In this document: in pieces, positions 1 to 11,337 of the stretch
Layout: every line of letters begins with the position of its first letter
Numbering within the stretch: position 1 is the stretch's first letter
Assembly: GCA_936450465.1 (NCBI GenBank)
Contig: OW388302.1
Span: forward strand, 11,681,530 to 11,745,529
DNA from: Gibbula magus
Lineage: Eukaryota > Mollusca > Gastropoda > Trochida > Trochidae
DNA length: 64,000 nucleotides
Reading direction: 5' to 3'
The notes under the pieces: model-generated
What the model was told of the DNA's origin: nothing
Database searches by the model: none
What the model saw: only the letters and a program-made list of their open reading frames with translations
Program-made: the position numbers and the translations under genes

Positions 1-1420
1 CCAGTGAAAGGAACATGGTTCCAATTTGCCCCCCAGTAAAATCTGCGTGCTCTTCTCCAATTTCTTCTTAGTTTTTTCTCCAGTCATTCAAAATTAGTTT
101 TCGCATGAGGACCTAGCATTTAAACCCAAATTGTTGAACATGCCTGGAGATTGTCATGTGACTGATCCACACACCAACCCCTTTCTGCACAATACCTCTC
201 ACAATACCACCACAATACTGAATTCGTGTCAATCTCACTTCCCCATTAGTTGTGTTTCTTTTTCTGCAATATATTCCTGCAGCAATAACATATCCTGTAG
301 CATGAAATTTTAAAATCAACTTCTTCATACATGATTTCTGACCCTGCACATGTATATTTCGGTCATTACTTTTGAACTGGTATCCATTCCATTCCGGGGT
401 GCCTGACGGTGGCAATCCAGGTTATTTCACTAAAAGTTGTATTTCGTCACTTTAACATTTTCACTGCATCATATATACATATTACCAGTTGTCTGATACA
501 ATTATGCCAATGAAAGCAAATAAATGATTCATTTGCAATATAAATTATAACAGATAACGGGCAACAAGTTTTGAAACATTTTTCAGAACCTGTGTAAATT
601 TTTAAAACTTCACATTGGATTAAATAATGTTCATACTTTTAAGCAATTTATGTGTTGAGGATATGTGTAATAGTTATGTTTCAAAGTGTTTTATATTTGA
701 TATGCAAAACAAGAGTACTCACTGCGACGAACTGATGATACCTGTAGTTTTCATATTTGCAACTTTGGCACTTATTTCAGTACAACTAGAATCTAACTTA
801 ATATATGAATAATATCAACAATTTCCTAACTTTATTTGCATTTACAACGATTTCACTACCTTATTATGAGAAGAAAACACTACGTTTAAGAGTTTTGTGG
901 AACATAATGAAACAAATGTTACGAGTGTTGTGAATGTAACAAACTGTTGTTCAGCAGCTGTATAGTGCATCAAAGTAGCAGAATTCACCACACTTAATAT
1001 CAAATCTGTCATTTAACTTACAGAGAAATGGCAGGCATTATTCGATACATACCCAATTACCAGTTTGGGCTATAAACAAAAAAAGCTGTCATGGAACCTG
1101 CATGTACGCAATACATCACAGCATGGATACCTGTTTGAATTAAGGAGAAAAGTATAGTTTTCTTCCATCAATACATATCACTCTGTATTAGCATCTGTTA
1201 ATTACATTAAAAACACATATTCAAAAACAATTTTTTTCACAAAATTTGTATTTTAAAAGAAAAGGCCTTTTCAATGATTAAAACAAGCTGTCAAACACTG
1301 CCATATGTTCAGTTGTTTTCCACTAACGAGATTCTGAAGGGAGCCAACTCACACAGCAGTTGACAGGCATTACGCCATGGTCTAAGAGGAGGCAATCAGC
1401 TCTGAATGGCAGTCAACTCT
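1..1420. other. AT-rich non-coding DNA
   Basis: No open frame here looks like a protein: the longest are under 105 codons, low in complexity and without a recognisable motif. I see no RNA gene or clear repeat boundary. It is probably intergenic or intronic host DNA. Confidence 0.5.
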
Positions 1421-1492
1421 AAGTGAGTGAGTGAGTGAGTTATTGCTTAACGCCGCTTTGGCAGTATCACAGCCATTTGCGGCGAAACTCTA
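1421..1492 (-). repeat. SINE tail fragment, GTGAG repeats plus TTAACGCCGCT core
   Basis: Four to five GTGA units lead into a core containing TTAACGCCGCTTTGGCAG and end in GCGGCG. The same tail-plus-core arrangement occurs in the full SINE at 55899-56166 and in the rearranged copy at 60901-61070. Only the tail is present and the tRNA-like head is missing, so this is a truncated copy. Such tails are common in marine mollusc genomes. Confidence 0.6.
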
Positions 1493-1998
1493 GTAAGAGA
1501 CAATAAACTGTCATACAGAAGTACACAGTCCAGGAACTCTGCTTAGAATGAATGAGGTCTGGAGACCAACACTGATCATTCCACCCCCAATTTCAACCAT
1601 GAAAGGTGATAAACAGCGAACAGAGACGCAGATGAAGAGAGGCAATCCACTTTTGAAGCCAAGTCAAAATTCAACCTTGGAAAGCTCCAGTGACCATGTC
1701 GTCCGCCAGTATACTCAGAAGAATTCACCATGGTCAACAGGTCCACTCCTAGAGGCACAAGTCTGTTTAACAGGACACAAAGTGGCGGAATCCGCTTGCC
1801 GGATCTTTCCGGATTCTTAAGGATCCGCCAATATTTGGGGAAATCCATCACTTTTCGTCCTGTGTTTGCGCCAAACTCTCCAAATTGCCTGCTGCGTCAT
1901 AGGGTCCATAACAATCCAGAAAAGGACACAATCAACAAGGCAGAGTGAACTTGGGGGAAATATAGTCAAAGACGTCATCAATATGAGCGAGGTGGTGA

Positions 1999-2240
1999 AT
2001 GCCGCCCTTGAATTACACCAACATTGATATCCCTCCTCCCTGTCACAGTGCCATGCAGAGAACATCCAACAAGGTAGCCACAGCTGTTACACAGTTGAAT
2101 ACACAAGACATGACTGACAAAGTGAGGATTGTGAAGGCTGTTAATGAGATGAATGGGAGCAATCCAAACGAAATGAACATTGCAATGGATGGCTGGTACA
2201 ACTCTACGACAATAACAAGCCAAAAGAAGCCAGGACTGAA
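1999..2240 (+). pseudogene. Decayed fragment resembling the Mutator-like transposase-domain family
   Basis: About 80 codons read as a plausible protein, with segments such as SNKVATAVTQLN and EMNIAMDGWYNS followed by TITSQKKPG. A DGxYNS...TSxKKPG core resembles proteins from marine invertebrates that carry a Mutator-like transposase domain; this is recognition from memory, not a search. Upstream DNA (1550-1990) is open only in short pieces in different frames, so the 5' part is lost or unrecognisable. The frame runs straight into the 33-bp minisatellite at about 2241, which has replaced the rest of the domain. It is a dead fragment in any case. Confidence 0.4.
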
Positions 2241-2865
2241 TAATAACTGTGCAATAATATGCTTAATGTTGTCAAACAAATGTGCAATGAGAGGCTCAAT
2301 GTTGTCAAACGATTGTGCAATAAGATTGATAATATTGTCAAACGATTGTGTAATGAGTTCATCAATGTTGTCAAACGATTGTGCAATGAGATACTCAATA
2401 TTGTCAAACGGTTGTGCAATGAGATACTCAATGTTGTCAAACGATTATGCAATGAATTGATCAATGTTGTTAAACGATTGTGCAATGAGATGCTCAGTGT
2501 AGTCAAACGATAGTGAAATGAGATGATTAATGTTGTCTATTATAGAGCAATGAGATGGTCAATGTTGTCAAACGATTATGCAGTGAGATGATCAATGTTG
2601 TCTATCGATGATGCCATCGAATGGTCAATGTTGTCAAACGATTGTGAAATGAGTTGATCAATGTTGTCAAACAAAGTTCAATGAGATGATCAATGTTGTC
2701 AAACGATTGTGCAATGGATTACTCAATGTTTTCAAACGAATATTCAATGTGATGTTCAATGTTGTCAAACGATTGTGTAATGAGTTGATCAATGTTGTCA
2801 AATGATTTACAATGAGATGATCAATGTTGTCTATTATAGTGCTATGAGATGGTCAATGGTCAATA
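2241..2865. repeat. 33-bp minisatellite, about 19 units
   Basis: A unit of the form TGTTGTCAAACGATTGTGCA plus AATGAGATNATCAA recurs every 33 bp, for example with GTCAAAC at 2304, 2337, 2370 and 2403. It decays toward the 3' end. Because 33 is a multiple of three, repeat-driven open frames appear on both strands; they are not genes. Confidence 0.9.
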
Positions 2866-5388
2866 TATATAATCAATCCCACCTGTATTCCAGGTTTATT
2901 CAGTTCTTCCGGTACATATGGTATGTCAATTGTCTCCCCAAAACAGAAACGAAATTTGGAGGATATTTCACAAAGAACGTCAAAAGTTTCTGCAATGGCC
3001 ATACTAAGCCATAGACTCATTAGTTATCCTTAAAAAACACCCTGTAGCTATAAGTGCTTGGAGTTTTTCACCCGCCTGAGACGCATTGAGCACCGTGTCG
3101 TCCTCCAATCTTAGAATAAAAACAACTTTGGCACTAGTCATTGAAATCAGGCACATTAATATCACATATCTAATAGGAATTTCCACTGACACATGAAGTA
3201 GATATTGCTATAAATGTAATAGAATTTGCATAATTGAATATATAAACGAATTCAGATAAACTAGATTAGCGTTTGCGGGACATTTAAGGTACATCAATTG
3301 TGTTGTTTGGGGTCACATATTCCAAACGTTATAAATGGTGTTACCTTATCGGAAAGTACCGACTGTTACCGAAAACTAACATATTGATGATAGTGGACCG
3401 ATTGGACTTACGATATGAAGATAAAAGTAGTGATCTCTGATCGAAAACCGGACAATGCGTCGCGATTGACACGCGCCAATGAGTCAAACATAATTTTGGA
3501 ATCTTATTTATAACAGACAAAATGCCAAATTTGGGTTAATAATGTGTAATAGGTCATATGACTACTGTGCAGTTTCGGTTTCTACACATGCATAATGGTG
3601 TTACGAAAAGGTTTATGTCCGAGTAGCTCTCAATTCCTTAAAAATAATGGAGCGAGGCCCATTATTTTTAAGAAATGGAGAGTTACGAGGTCATTAACCT
3701 AATTAAATTACACTCAAAGTACATGCTCTTTTATAAAAATTACTTTAATAATTTAAAGGACAGATGCAATGACATATGGTCAAAATCGGATTCATTAAAA
3801 TGGGATGTCAATTTGACAATTGCTCGATTTTAAATTTCTGAAATCGGTCCATAAATTACTTTTATACGGCTTTTTACAAATACGCCTAATTTAGCCCCGG
3901 CGATCAGAATGAAAGTCTGCAGGGGTGTGGCCTCTGAAAAGATGACTTCTGTGACGTATCTGGAGGAATCTGATTTTCAGGTATAGTCATAATTCAACGT
4001 AATTTCGCAACATTTTGATTGTAAATTTCACAAAGAAATCTTCAATAAACCAACTTAAATTTCCCATATAGAGAATGTTTAGATATCCAACTAGGTAATT
4101 CCGCAGATGACAATTACACACTTATTACATAAACATCTCAGGGGCGTCTTTTTGGTGATGTAATACACCTCATAAATTCTTTTAGCGACAGTGATAATCA
4201 TCAATAATTAATAAATGAGACTCGGCGTAGTAGCTGTCAAGCCGGCCCTGTCTGTCACTTATCACAGTCACGCCTCAGTGAGAATTTTCAAAATGAATCG
4301 CTCAACTAATTGCGGTAGTGTTAAAATGGGTGAATTCATATCGTCTTAATTATCAATTGCAAGTGTCTATTGTCTCGATTTTATGCTCAATTGAATCCAA
4401 TATACAACATACGTGATGTGTAACTGTCTATTAATGAAAAAAAATGGAGTGAAAGTACAATAGGATGACGTCACAAGTGTAATGTAATCGAATTTAATGG
4501 CAAACTAGTAATTATAATGATTTGGGGGTGAATATGCAAGCTGTTTTTTTTTGTACTGTAAACATCACATATGATGTTTTGGAACGTAGTAAAGCCAAAT
4601 TAAAGTTTATGAAACACAATCGATGCACCTTTTATATACCACAATAGACACATTGAACATTAAATACAAATATTGATCTCATGACCATCACCTTGGTTAC
4701 TTCACTATTGATTATCATTGGAAACCAGAACAACAAATTTAATTATCACTGAATGCAATTCACACATGTCAAGTTGAAGTGACACTAGTGTATTTGAGGT
4801 ATGACAAAACTTTTCGTTCTTTACACTTACCATAGAGGGGTTGAACAGATATTTGATTTCCCGCATCGTTGCAGACTTGTAATGTTTCTGTGTAAAAAGT
4901 AGTATGAAATATCAAACAATATATTCATGTAAAAATAACTATTATTGAATATACATTTGTACCTCCATGTTTAAAAAATTGTATTTGTCAATAAATCTTT
5001 ATAACTGTTTGTGCATTTGCTTCGACGACACGGAACTTGAATCACTTATATGTAAGTTAAAATGCAATATTCTTTTATTAAAACAATAATAGGATAGGGG
5101 TTATAGGCTTAATTTAAGTGTCTTTCTAACGTGTTCCAATGATTATAGACACGGCCGTTATAGTATGTAAATCGATCGGAGTGTGTCTCTAGGTAAATAT
5201 ATAGAGTTGGGAAAGATATAAATACCGATGGATTAGAAGGGATGTTAGGATTAGGAAAGGTCTGAACTTCAACGGTTAAGAAGGGATGTGAGGGTTTGTA
5301 ATGTCTAACATTGATGGTTAAATCTGAACATAAAGGATGTTGTAATGTTTAAACATATATTAGCTAAGCTCTGAGACATCTACAGAAG
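2866..5388. other. Non-coding DNA, one long hairpin
   Basis: I find no convincing coding frame or RNA gene. The only structure is the inverted repeat at 3619-3690. The stretch probably belongs to the downstream flank of the TIR-domain gene, which ends at 5389 on the minus strand. Confidence 0.5.
3619..3690. repeat. Near-perfect inverted repeat (hairpin), about 32-bp arms
   Basis: The left arm (3619-3650) contains CTTAAAAATAATGG and the right arm (3658-3690) contains CCATTATTTTTAAG. The arms match along about 32 positions with few mismatches, around a loop AGCGAGG. It may be a miniature foldback element; no target duplication is evident. Confidence 0.6.
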
Positions 5389-6138
5389 TTAATCACCTTG
5401 TGCTGTGACCGCTTCTAGCAACCTGTCCCACCAGTCTGTCCCGGGGTTGGCGTCTATGTAGGTCAGGGACCGGAGGCTGTCGGGCACTTCACACTCCCTC
5501 ACCATCACTGGCACTATCAACATCCGGGCATCCTCGATACTGGCGTTTAGCCCCTGCTTCATCTCGAACTGGCACCAGGAACTCTCCAGGAAGTCTGGAG
5601 AGAGCACCACAACCGTCTTCACCGACCATTGGATGTGTTCATTGATGTTCTCTATCACACGCTTCCCGCCGTGGAAGTCTCTCTCGTGGAAGCTGCATCT
5701 GTAGCCATGTTCAGATTCCATCTTCTCCACTACAGAATGGACCCAGTCTCGGTCCGCCATTTCGTACGAGAAGAAGACGTGGTACCTCTTTCCAGGCGAA
5801 AGCGGAAGTGTCTGATCCAGACTTCCGCCGGGGTCTGTTCTGAACATCGAGCTTCTGCTGAAGTATTCACTCTCTCCCGATGGTACAAATATAGGTACAG
5901 CTATTTGGGATCCATATGGATCCTGATGATCCTGATGACCAGTGACATTGCCTAACTGATTCGGTTGAGTTAACACAGGAGAAATAGGGCATTTGCGACC
6001 AGTCTCATCCAGATCGACATTTTCTCCTTTCATGAGGTCAACTTGAATTCCCTCCACAAGCCTCATTTCTATATTCTCCTCCTCAAAAGTTTCCCAATTG
6101 TTTCTTTCATTTACTCCAAGATTTCCATTTACCTTCAT
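5389..6138 (-). CDS. TIR-domain protein, C-terminal part (249 codons)
   Basis: The frame starts at an ATG at 6138 and encodes a Toll/interleukin-1 receptor homology domain at residues 117-245. Visible hallmarks are box 1 (YHVFFSY, 119-125), a box-2-like segment (CSFHERDFHGG, 148-158), a strand ending in VVVLSP and the S-S-W-C-x-x-E motif (186-192), whose Glu is conserved in both signalling and NAD-cleaving TIR domains. There is no transmembrane segment or signal peptide, so a cytosolic TIR adaptor or TIR-only protein is likely; mollusc genomes carry many. Residues 1-115 are acidic and low in complexity, with a repeat of the form NWETFEEE that also occurs upstream. One in-frame TGA at 6142-6144 separates this from the rest of the same frame. 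The local GC content is higher than in the flanks, as expected for an exon. Confidence 0.8.
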   Translation of the reverse strand: MKVNGNLGVNERNNWETFEEENIEMRLVEGIQVDLMKGENVDLDETGRKCPISPVLTQPNQLGNVTGHQDHQDPYGSQIAVPIFVPSGESEYFSRSSMFRTDPGGSLDQTLPLSPGKRYHVFFSYEMADRDWVHSVVEKMESEHGYRCSFHERDFHGGKRVIENINEHIQWSVKTVVVLSPDFLESSWCQFEMKQGLNASIEDARMLIVPVMVRECEVPDSLRSLTYIDANPGTDWWDRLLEAVTAQGD

Positions 6139-6141
6139 GCA

Positions 6142-6513
6142 TCAATTGTTGATTCCAATATCTTCAACTTGTCTCCTTTCGGCCTTACCCTCCTCATCAA
6201 ATGTCTCCCAATTCTTCCTCGCGTTTACTGTACTACTTCCTAGTGCTTTGACGGAATCAAGTTGAACATTTTCGTTTCGTTTCATATCAACATCCTCCCC
6301 AAATGTTCCCAAATCACTTCTGTTCATTCCATGAGTTTCGGTTTCTTTCATAAAGTCGAGTTGAATATTTGTATCCACACAAGCACTGTTCCTCATAGCT
6401 ATGCCCGCAGTGTCATCATAAAACTTCTCCCAGTCTCCCCTTACCCTCACCCCCAGACTACCGGGCAGGGAGGGGCCCCTGAGTGGCAAGGGCGTGTCTC
6501 CCCAATCTTCCAT
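6142..6513 (-). pseudogene. Upstream half of the TIR-domain gene, ending in an in-frame TGA
   Basis: This segment is in the same frame as the TIR domain and is separated from it by a single TGA and one Cys codon. It begins best at the Met at 6513 (MEDWGDTPLP); the frame stays open upstream to 6615, but that part looks non-coding. It contains earlier copies of the acidic repeat (GDWEKFYDD, GTFGEDVD, NWETFDEE), so about four imperfect units of roughly 40 residues run through both halves. That continuity argues the TGA is a recent nonsense mutation, a polymorphism or a sequence error. An upstream exon could join near 6540-6560, where the minus strand reads TATATTTAG, but this is uncertain. Confidence 0.6.
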
Positions 6514-6619
6514 TTCTCTCTTTTTACTGAACAGAAAGTCAGGATTCCCTGTGTATCTAAATATAGAACGCTCTCTCACACATGTAGACGCAGAGAGCTG
6601 CCTCGATTCATGCAAAAGG

Positions 6620-9600
6620 CGTGCACATCGACCATGTGACCTACGTGAATAGTAAATATTTGTATTATCGCTTGCCTTGAACGACTGTCGGGTTCAAACA
6701 AAGAAGACATACCCACCTTGAATAATTTCTGGGTTACATTAATAAATATAAATAAACTTACAATTTTCATTGGTCTTTAGGGATACATAATATCTTATTA
6801 TAGATAATACACAAACTAGTTTAAATAGTTTATCATGTACATGATGGCTTTGTACAGTGCATGAACAAATAATTTCTTTTTAAAAACATCAAGATCCAGC
6901 AAAAAGATCTAAGAAAACAATAATGCTTATCTTTCCTTATGTACAGTGAAATACTCGTTTTTTATTGGCTAACGATCGACACAGTTTTCCTTATGCACCC
7001 CGCCAGTCACACGGTGAACACTGAGAGCTTTATCCATACTTTTCTGAGAGTATCGAATAACACCCTAAAGTTTTCCCCCTTGGGCCATTCCCAGGAGTGA
7101 TCGCGTAAGGTTCCACGAGAAAAACTGTTTCGATATGTTAAGACATTTTTCACCGAAGATTAAATAACATTGATATATAAAAAGGAATACAGAAATTTGT
7201 AATATTACATCATGCATTATAAGAACCTTATACAGTATATTTGGTCTGGAAAAATTGTACAAAAAAAGTTTCAACTGGCCTCGTGGTCAAATGGTTAGTT
7301 TGTTCGGCCAGAGAGCATCGGGACACAGGATAGATCCCAGGTTTCAATTGAAACATTTGTAAATGTCTTATTATATGTTCATTTATAATATGACATTTTA
7401 TAAAAAATCATCAGTTAGATTTGGAAATTTAAAAAATCTTGTTTTCATAGTCTTCTGCAAACAAAAAAATAATTTGGAAAATTGATTCCACAAACTATGC
7501 AAATTTCTTAGCTGTTAAAAATGTAGGAATATTAGAAAAGTGTAGGTATATCAGAAAAATGTGCATGGTCGAGACCCCCTCCCCTTTATAATATAAACAT
7601 TCTTGGATCTGAATGCTAGGCTTAGCTTTGTGCATCCGTTTCTCCAAAACAAGAACAGCCTCGGTTGCTTGACAACAAGTCAACAATAGTATGTCAAGTC
7701 GGTAATTTAGATCACACGTTTCCATTATTAAGGACTCAAGGACTGCAATTACCTGGGATATTTACCTATGATATTTACCTGAGATATTTACCTGAGATAT
7801 TTACCTGAGATATACCTTTCAAGGTATTCTTATTATGTTATAACCCAGCAATTGGGAAATAGGCAGATTTAAATATGTACAACCAATGTTGTCTGACGCC
7901 ATGTTACACAATAAGAGAGGAATACTCCCAGTCATAAAAAAAATTAACAACTATATTAAGTATTGGATTTATTAATTGGTATTTGTGTAAATATTGAAGT
8001 AAAGGGGCTATACAAATAATAAACATGTCTAATCCCTGATGCTGAATGTAATGACAAAGCACTTTAGATTTATGTCCTCATTGTAATTGGTCTTTGATTG
8101 GTTAAACACATATAGCATGATTGTCATCTTGTAGAAATTTATTTGAAGTGTATTTTAATTTTGCTTACAAAAGTATCCTATATATGTTTTAAGAGAAAAC
8201 ATGAATATGATTTTCCTTACTTTTTGCTAAATACTTGTTTACATACTTTTAAAATACAACTTTTAAGAGGGCAATTTTAACTCACCATGACAATAGGATA
8301 TGTATTTGTTCTTTTCAATGTTCATGGATTTGTGTATTACGACCAGCACTAGAAAGATGTTGAATACTTTCAAACTTTGTAGCAAGTGTAATATGTATAT
8401 TCGCCCTTTGTGTTTCTCAACAAAATCAAACTATTGTGGGCAGTTACCTTGGAAATACATAATTCATTGGGTTCATGGACTGCTGCACGATCATTGTACA
8501 TTACCAAACTGTGTAGATGTGTTTCTTGGGGATTTCAACTTCTTGGAATGTTTGCATGAAAAGGCAACTTACAAGGTCTTTTCAGAGCAGAAGTATAAAA
8601 CCATACAGCCAAGCTCAACTAAACTTCATCATGTAAAGATGTGCCTTTGGTGTTTTCAAAACGTTTTGGACTTTTAATTTCTTTCTGAACGCATCTTAAT
8701 TTTTTTGTTGGCAACAAAGCATGAAATGCCCTTAATAAGATGTGCTTTTTTTGGCTTTCAATTTATTAGGGCTATTGTTTAGCTATTTTCATGAAACACA
8801 ACTTAAAGGTAAACTGTAAATTATATGCTGAATAAGAGTGTGGAAGTAGAACAATAAATACTTAGGGTGAAGTATGGATGTATAACAATTGAGCTTATCA
8901 AATACCATAAGCATTTTTGAACACACACACAAAATGTTAGAAATAATGGAGTCGTAAGAATAAAGTGTCATAGTCATAGTAGAATCTGGGAGAAGACACA
9001 CGCTGGGGTAAGTATGTTCTAAGCTGTTTAACACCATTTAGAATCGGTGAACAGCTTTTGAAATAGAACACAACATAACTAGAATTTTATTTTGTATTGA
9101 AAATGTGTCTCCATAAAGAATACATAAACTGAAAAAGAATATAATTGTAAAATATAGCTGCAAGCAACGATGGCGGGCTTCAAGCTCACTTCTGTCAAAC
9201 TTATTTCATTCAATGAAAAATGGATTAGAAACGAGTTCTACTACTTAAAACATCTTCTCTTTTCAAGTGATTATTATCTTTGTTGTAAGCTTATATTGAT
9301 CAAAACGTTCCATGAATTCTTCAACACCGTATTTATTTCCATCCAGAATGAATTAGTTTGAAGTTTAAGTTTATAGCAAAAAATTACTTATATAAGCTCC
9401 ATTTGACAATGGATGCACTCCCTAAACAATTATTTTCAGGAAGTTCCTCTTTCAAATTAAAATTAAATTGAATTCTTCATTTGCGAAGTATTTTTATCAT
9501 ATTTTTTTATCAGAGCATACCGTCAAAAGGATACATCTGTGAAAACAGTCGTTAGATAACAAACGTATGATAATTAACTAAATTTTCCTGTTCAAATACT

Positions 9601-9861
9601 CAACTCAAATTTAGACATGTTTAGATGATGGTAAAATCAAGATAGATCGTAATGGTTACATGTACGTGGAATAATTTTCCAAACAAATCAAATAAACAAT
9701 TGTGTTAATACACTTCAATTTCAGTCTTTAACATTGGCGAGGTGTGTGCAGTAGACCGCGACCATGTCTGTGAATTGCGAGAAACACGTGCTGCATGCTT
9801 TATACAGCCTGCAACAGAGTGACATGTTCAACAGCCTTAGATCCAGAGAGACAGTGCTAAT
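6620..9861. other. AT-rich non-coding DNA
   Basis: The open frames here (up to 125 codons, e.g. 8300-8677) show no domain, periodicity or codon pattern I would trust. Around 7760-7815 the motif GATATTTACCT is repeated four times. The tRNA-like sequence at 7268 is the only other structure. Confidence 0.5.
7268..7354 (+). repeat. tRNA-like sequence (87 nt), probably a SINE head
   Basis: The ends pair as a 7-bp acceptor-like stem (GTTTCAA at 7268 with TTGAAAC at 7348). An A-box-like stretch (TGGTCAAATGG) follows, and a weak B-box-like stretch (GGTTTCAATTG) lies near the 3' end. The length suits a tRNA with a long variable arm, but I cannot draw a good anticodon arm. It is more likely a decayed tRNA-derived element than a working tRNA. 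Confidence 0.35.
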
Positions 9862-9866
9862 ACTTT

Positions 9867-9897
9867 AGTAGTATAGGGAATGGGGGTTCTGGACCAC
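9867..9897 (+). repeat. Polinton left terminal inverted repeat, 31 bp
   Basis: It begins AGTAGTATAGGGAATGGGGG and matches the reverse complement of 37282-37312 at all 31 positions, then similarity stops. The 5 bp before it (ACTTT) are repeated directly after the right end. The 108 bp between it and the capsid gene's stop hold no gene. Confidence 0.92.
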
Positions 9898-10005
9898 TGC
9901 CATATAAGCAATATTTAATATCAAATCAGTCTCTATACTATACTAGATTTTTAACGATGTACAATTTATAACCCCAGCATACAGTGATAAAATAAGGCTG
10001 TATCA

Positions 10006-11295
10006 CTAATACTGAACAGATTCAAATCTTCCATTTTCTATAATGAGTTGACCATCCAATATAACATAGGTATAAATATGTATTGGACCCGCTGTTTCCT
10101 GCTCTTTGGTAATAGCAATAGTCATTCCTTCGCTTCCATTTTCAATTCGTCTGCCAGACCCATGTAATTCATCATCGTCAGTTGTCCTAAGATCTAGCCA
10201 CAAAGCGTACTTGTCATTCAAGAATTTACCAATGGTCATATCGGTCAGACATAATTCTTTCGCAACCATATTTGTCAATGGATTACGTTTTATTGTCGGG
10301 ATTTTCTTAATTTCATCCCATAAGTTATGTTTACGCATATTTTGACTGTACAGTTGATTTGGAACTCCTTCAATGGTCATTTGTACTGCTGTAATTTTGG
10401 GATTATAAAATGATTCAGTTATTCTATCAAACCCATTACTCGGAATTTTGAATAGCATGAGCACTCCTTTCATCGATTTAGCTGGTACATTTATGTTAAT
10501 ATTCCAAACAGTGTCATTTTTATTCACGGGTATCATTCTGTGGCGAAGTATACGGTCATACTGAATAGCCAATGAGCCAGTATATTGAGCACGGATTTCC
10601 CTTGCCAAGTCTGCCTCTGTGACTTTGTCAAATTCTAATGCAATGTTCTTTATTTCATATTTCATATTTGTTGTACCTATAATGACCTCCTTATATTGAT
10701 TAAATGTCAGCTCATATTCCAATCTATCGCCTAATGCTGCTTGGTAAAATGGCATATGACTTTCTAGCAATTCGAAATCCAAAGGAATATAAAAACGATT
10801 TCCTAAATTATCGGCTATTGCTTTATCTTCAACTTTGAAATCATTTCCGAGTGCAGATCCCATCCGTATTCTAGTTACATTTTGGTTTTCACTCATGTCA
10901 ATGCCCTGATAATGTGAGTTTTTTCTTTCCTGTGTAGTTCTCCATAGATCCATATAGATATGATAAATATCACTATCATCAATAGACAAAACTTCGTTAC
11001 TACTAATTTTAACAACGGTTTTCTTTATAATAGCGCGACCTATGTTTTGTACAATGGTACAGTTTGTATCGACCTCTCCATCCAAGGGTACCAACAATAA
11101 ATCAAAAGCAAGCCGCGCTGTCCCCGGAACAATGACATCGATAGATCCAAGATTAGGAAAACGCACCAAAAGCTGTTCATTTTGATCAATAGTGCTGGGA
11201 TTATTCGTAACACTTACAGATGTTCGAACACCCTTGACGCCGAGTCTTTCTCTTAATTTACGAAAAGGGTTTAATTTATGCCCGAATTGTGCCAT
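10006..11295 (-). CDS. Major capsid protein, Polinton double-jelly-roll type
   Basis: 429 residues from the Met at 11295; the frame is open 31 codons further upstream, but those codons are AT-repeat-derived (IYIYTYNYN) and overlap the divergent promoter, so I start at MAQFGHKLNP. The order of motifs fits Polinton major capsid proteins: an N-terminal segment with FPNLGSIDVIVPGTARLAF, then RAIIKKT...EVLSIDDSD, a stretch with NVTRIRMGS, then NRFYIPLDFELLESHMPFYQ and LEYELTFNQY. The length is typical. It would form the hexon-like trimers of an icosahedral shell. The frame is fully intact, unlike several other genes here. It reads toward the left end and is divergent from the coiled-coil gene with 42 bp between starts. 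Confidence 0.9.
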   Translation of the reverse strand: MAQFGHKLNPFRKLRERLGVKGVRTSVSVTNNPSTIDQNEQLLVRFPNLGSIDVIVPGTARLAFDLLLVPLDGEVDTNCTIVQNIGRAIIKKTVVKISSNEVLSIDDSDIYHIYMDLWRTTQERKNSHYQGIDMSENQNVTRIRMGSALGNDFKVEDKAIADNLGNRFYIPLDFELLESHMPFYQAALGDRLEYELTFNQYKEVIIGTTNMKYEIKNIALEFDKVTEADLAREIRAQYTGSLAIQYDRILRHRMIPVNKNDTVWNININVPAKSMKGVLMLFKIPSNGFDRITESFYNPKITAVQMTIEGVPNQLYSQNMRKHNLWDEIKKIPTIKRNPLTNMVAKELCLTDMTIGKFLNDKYALWLDLRTTDDDELHGSGRRIENGSEGMTIAITKEQETAGPIHIYTYVILDGQLIIENGRFESVQY

Positions 11296-11337
11296 ATTGT
11301 AATTATATGTATATATATATATATTTATATTTTCAAT
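11296..11337. promoter_or_regulatory. Divergent AT-rich promoter between capsid and coiled-coil genes
   Basis: Only 42 bp separate the two start codons. The stretch consists almost wholly of TATA-like alternation (TATGTATATATATATATATT). Any promoter and both 5' leaders must lie in or overlap this gap, as in two other gene pairs of the element. Confidence 0.5.
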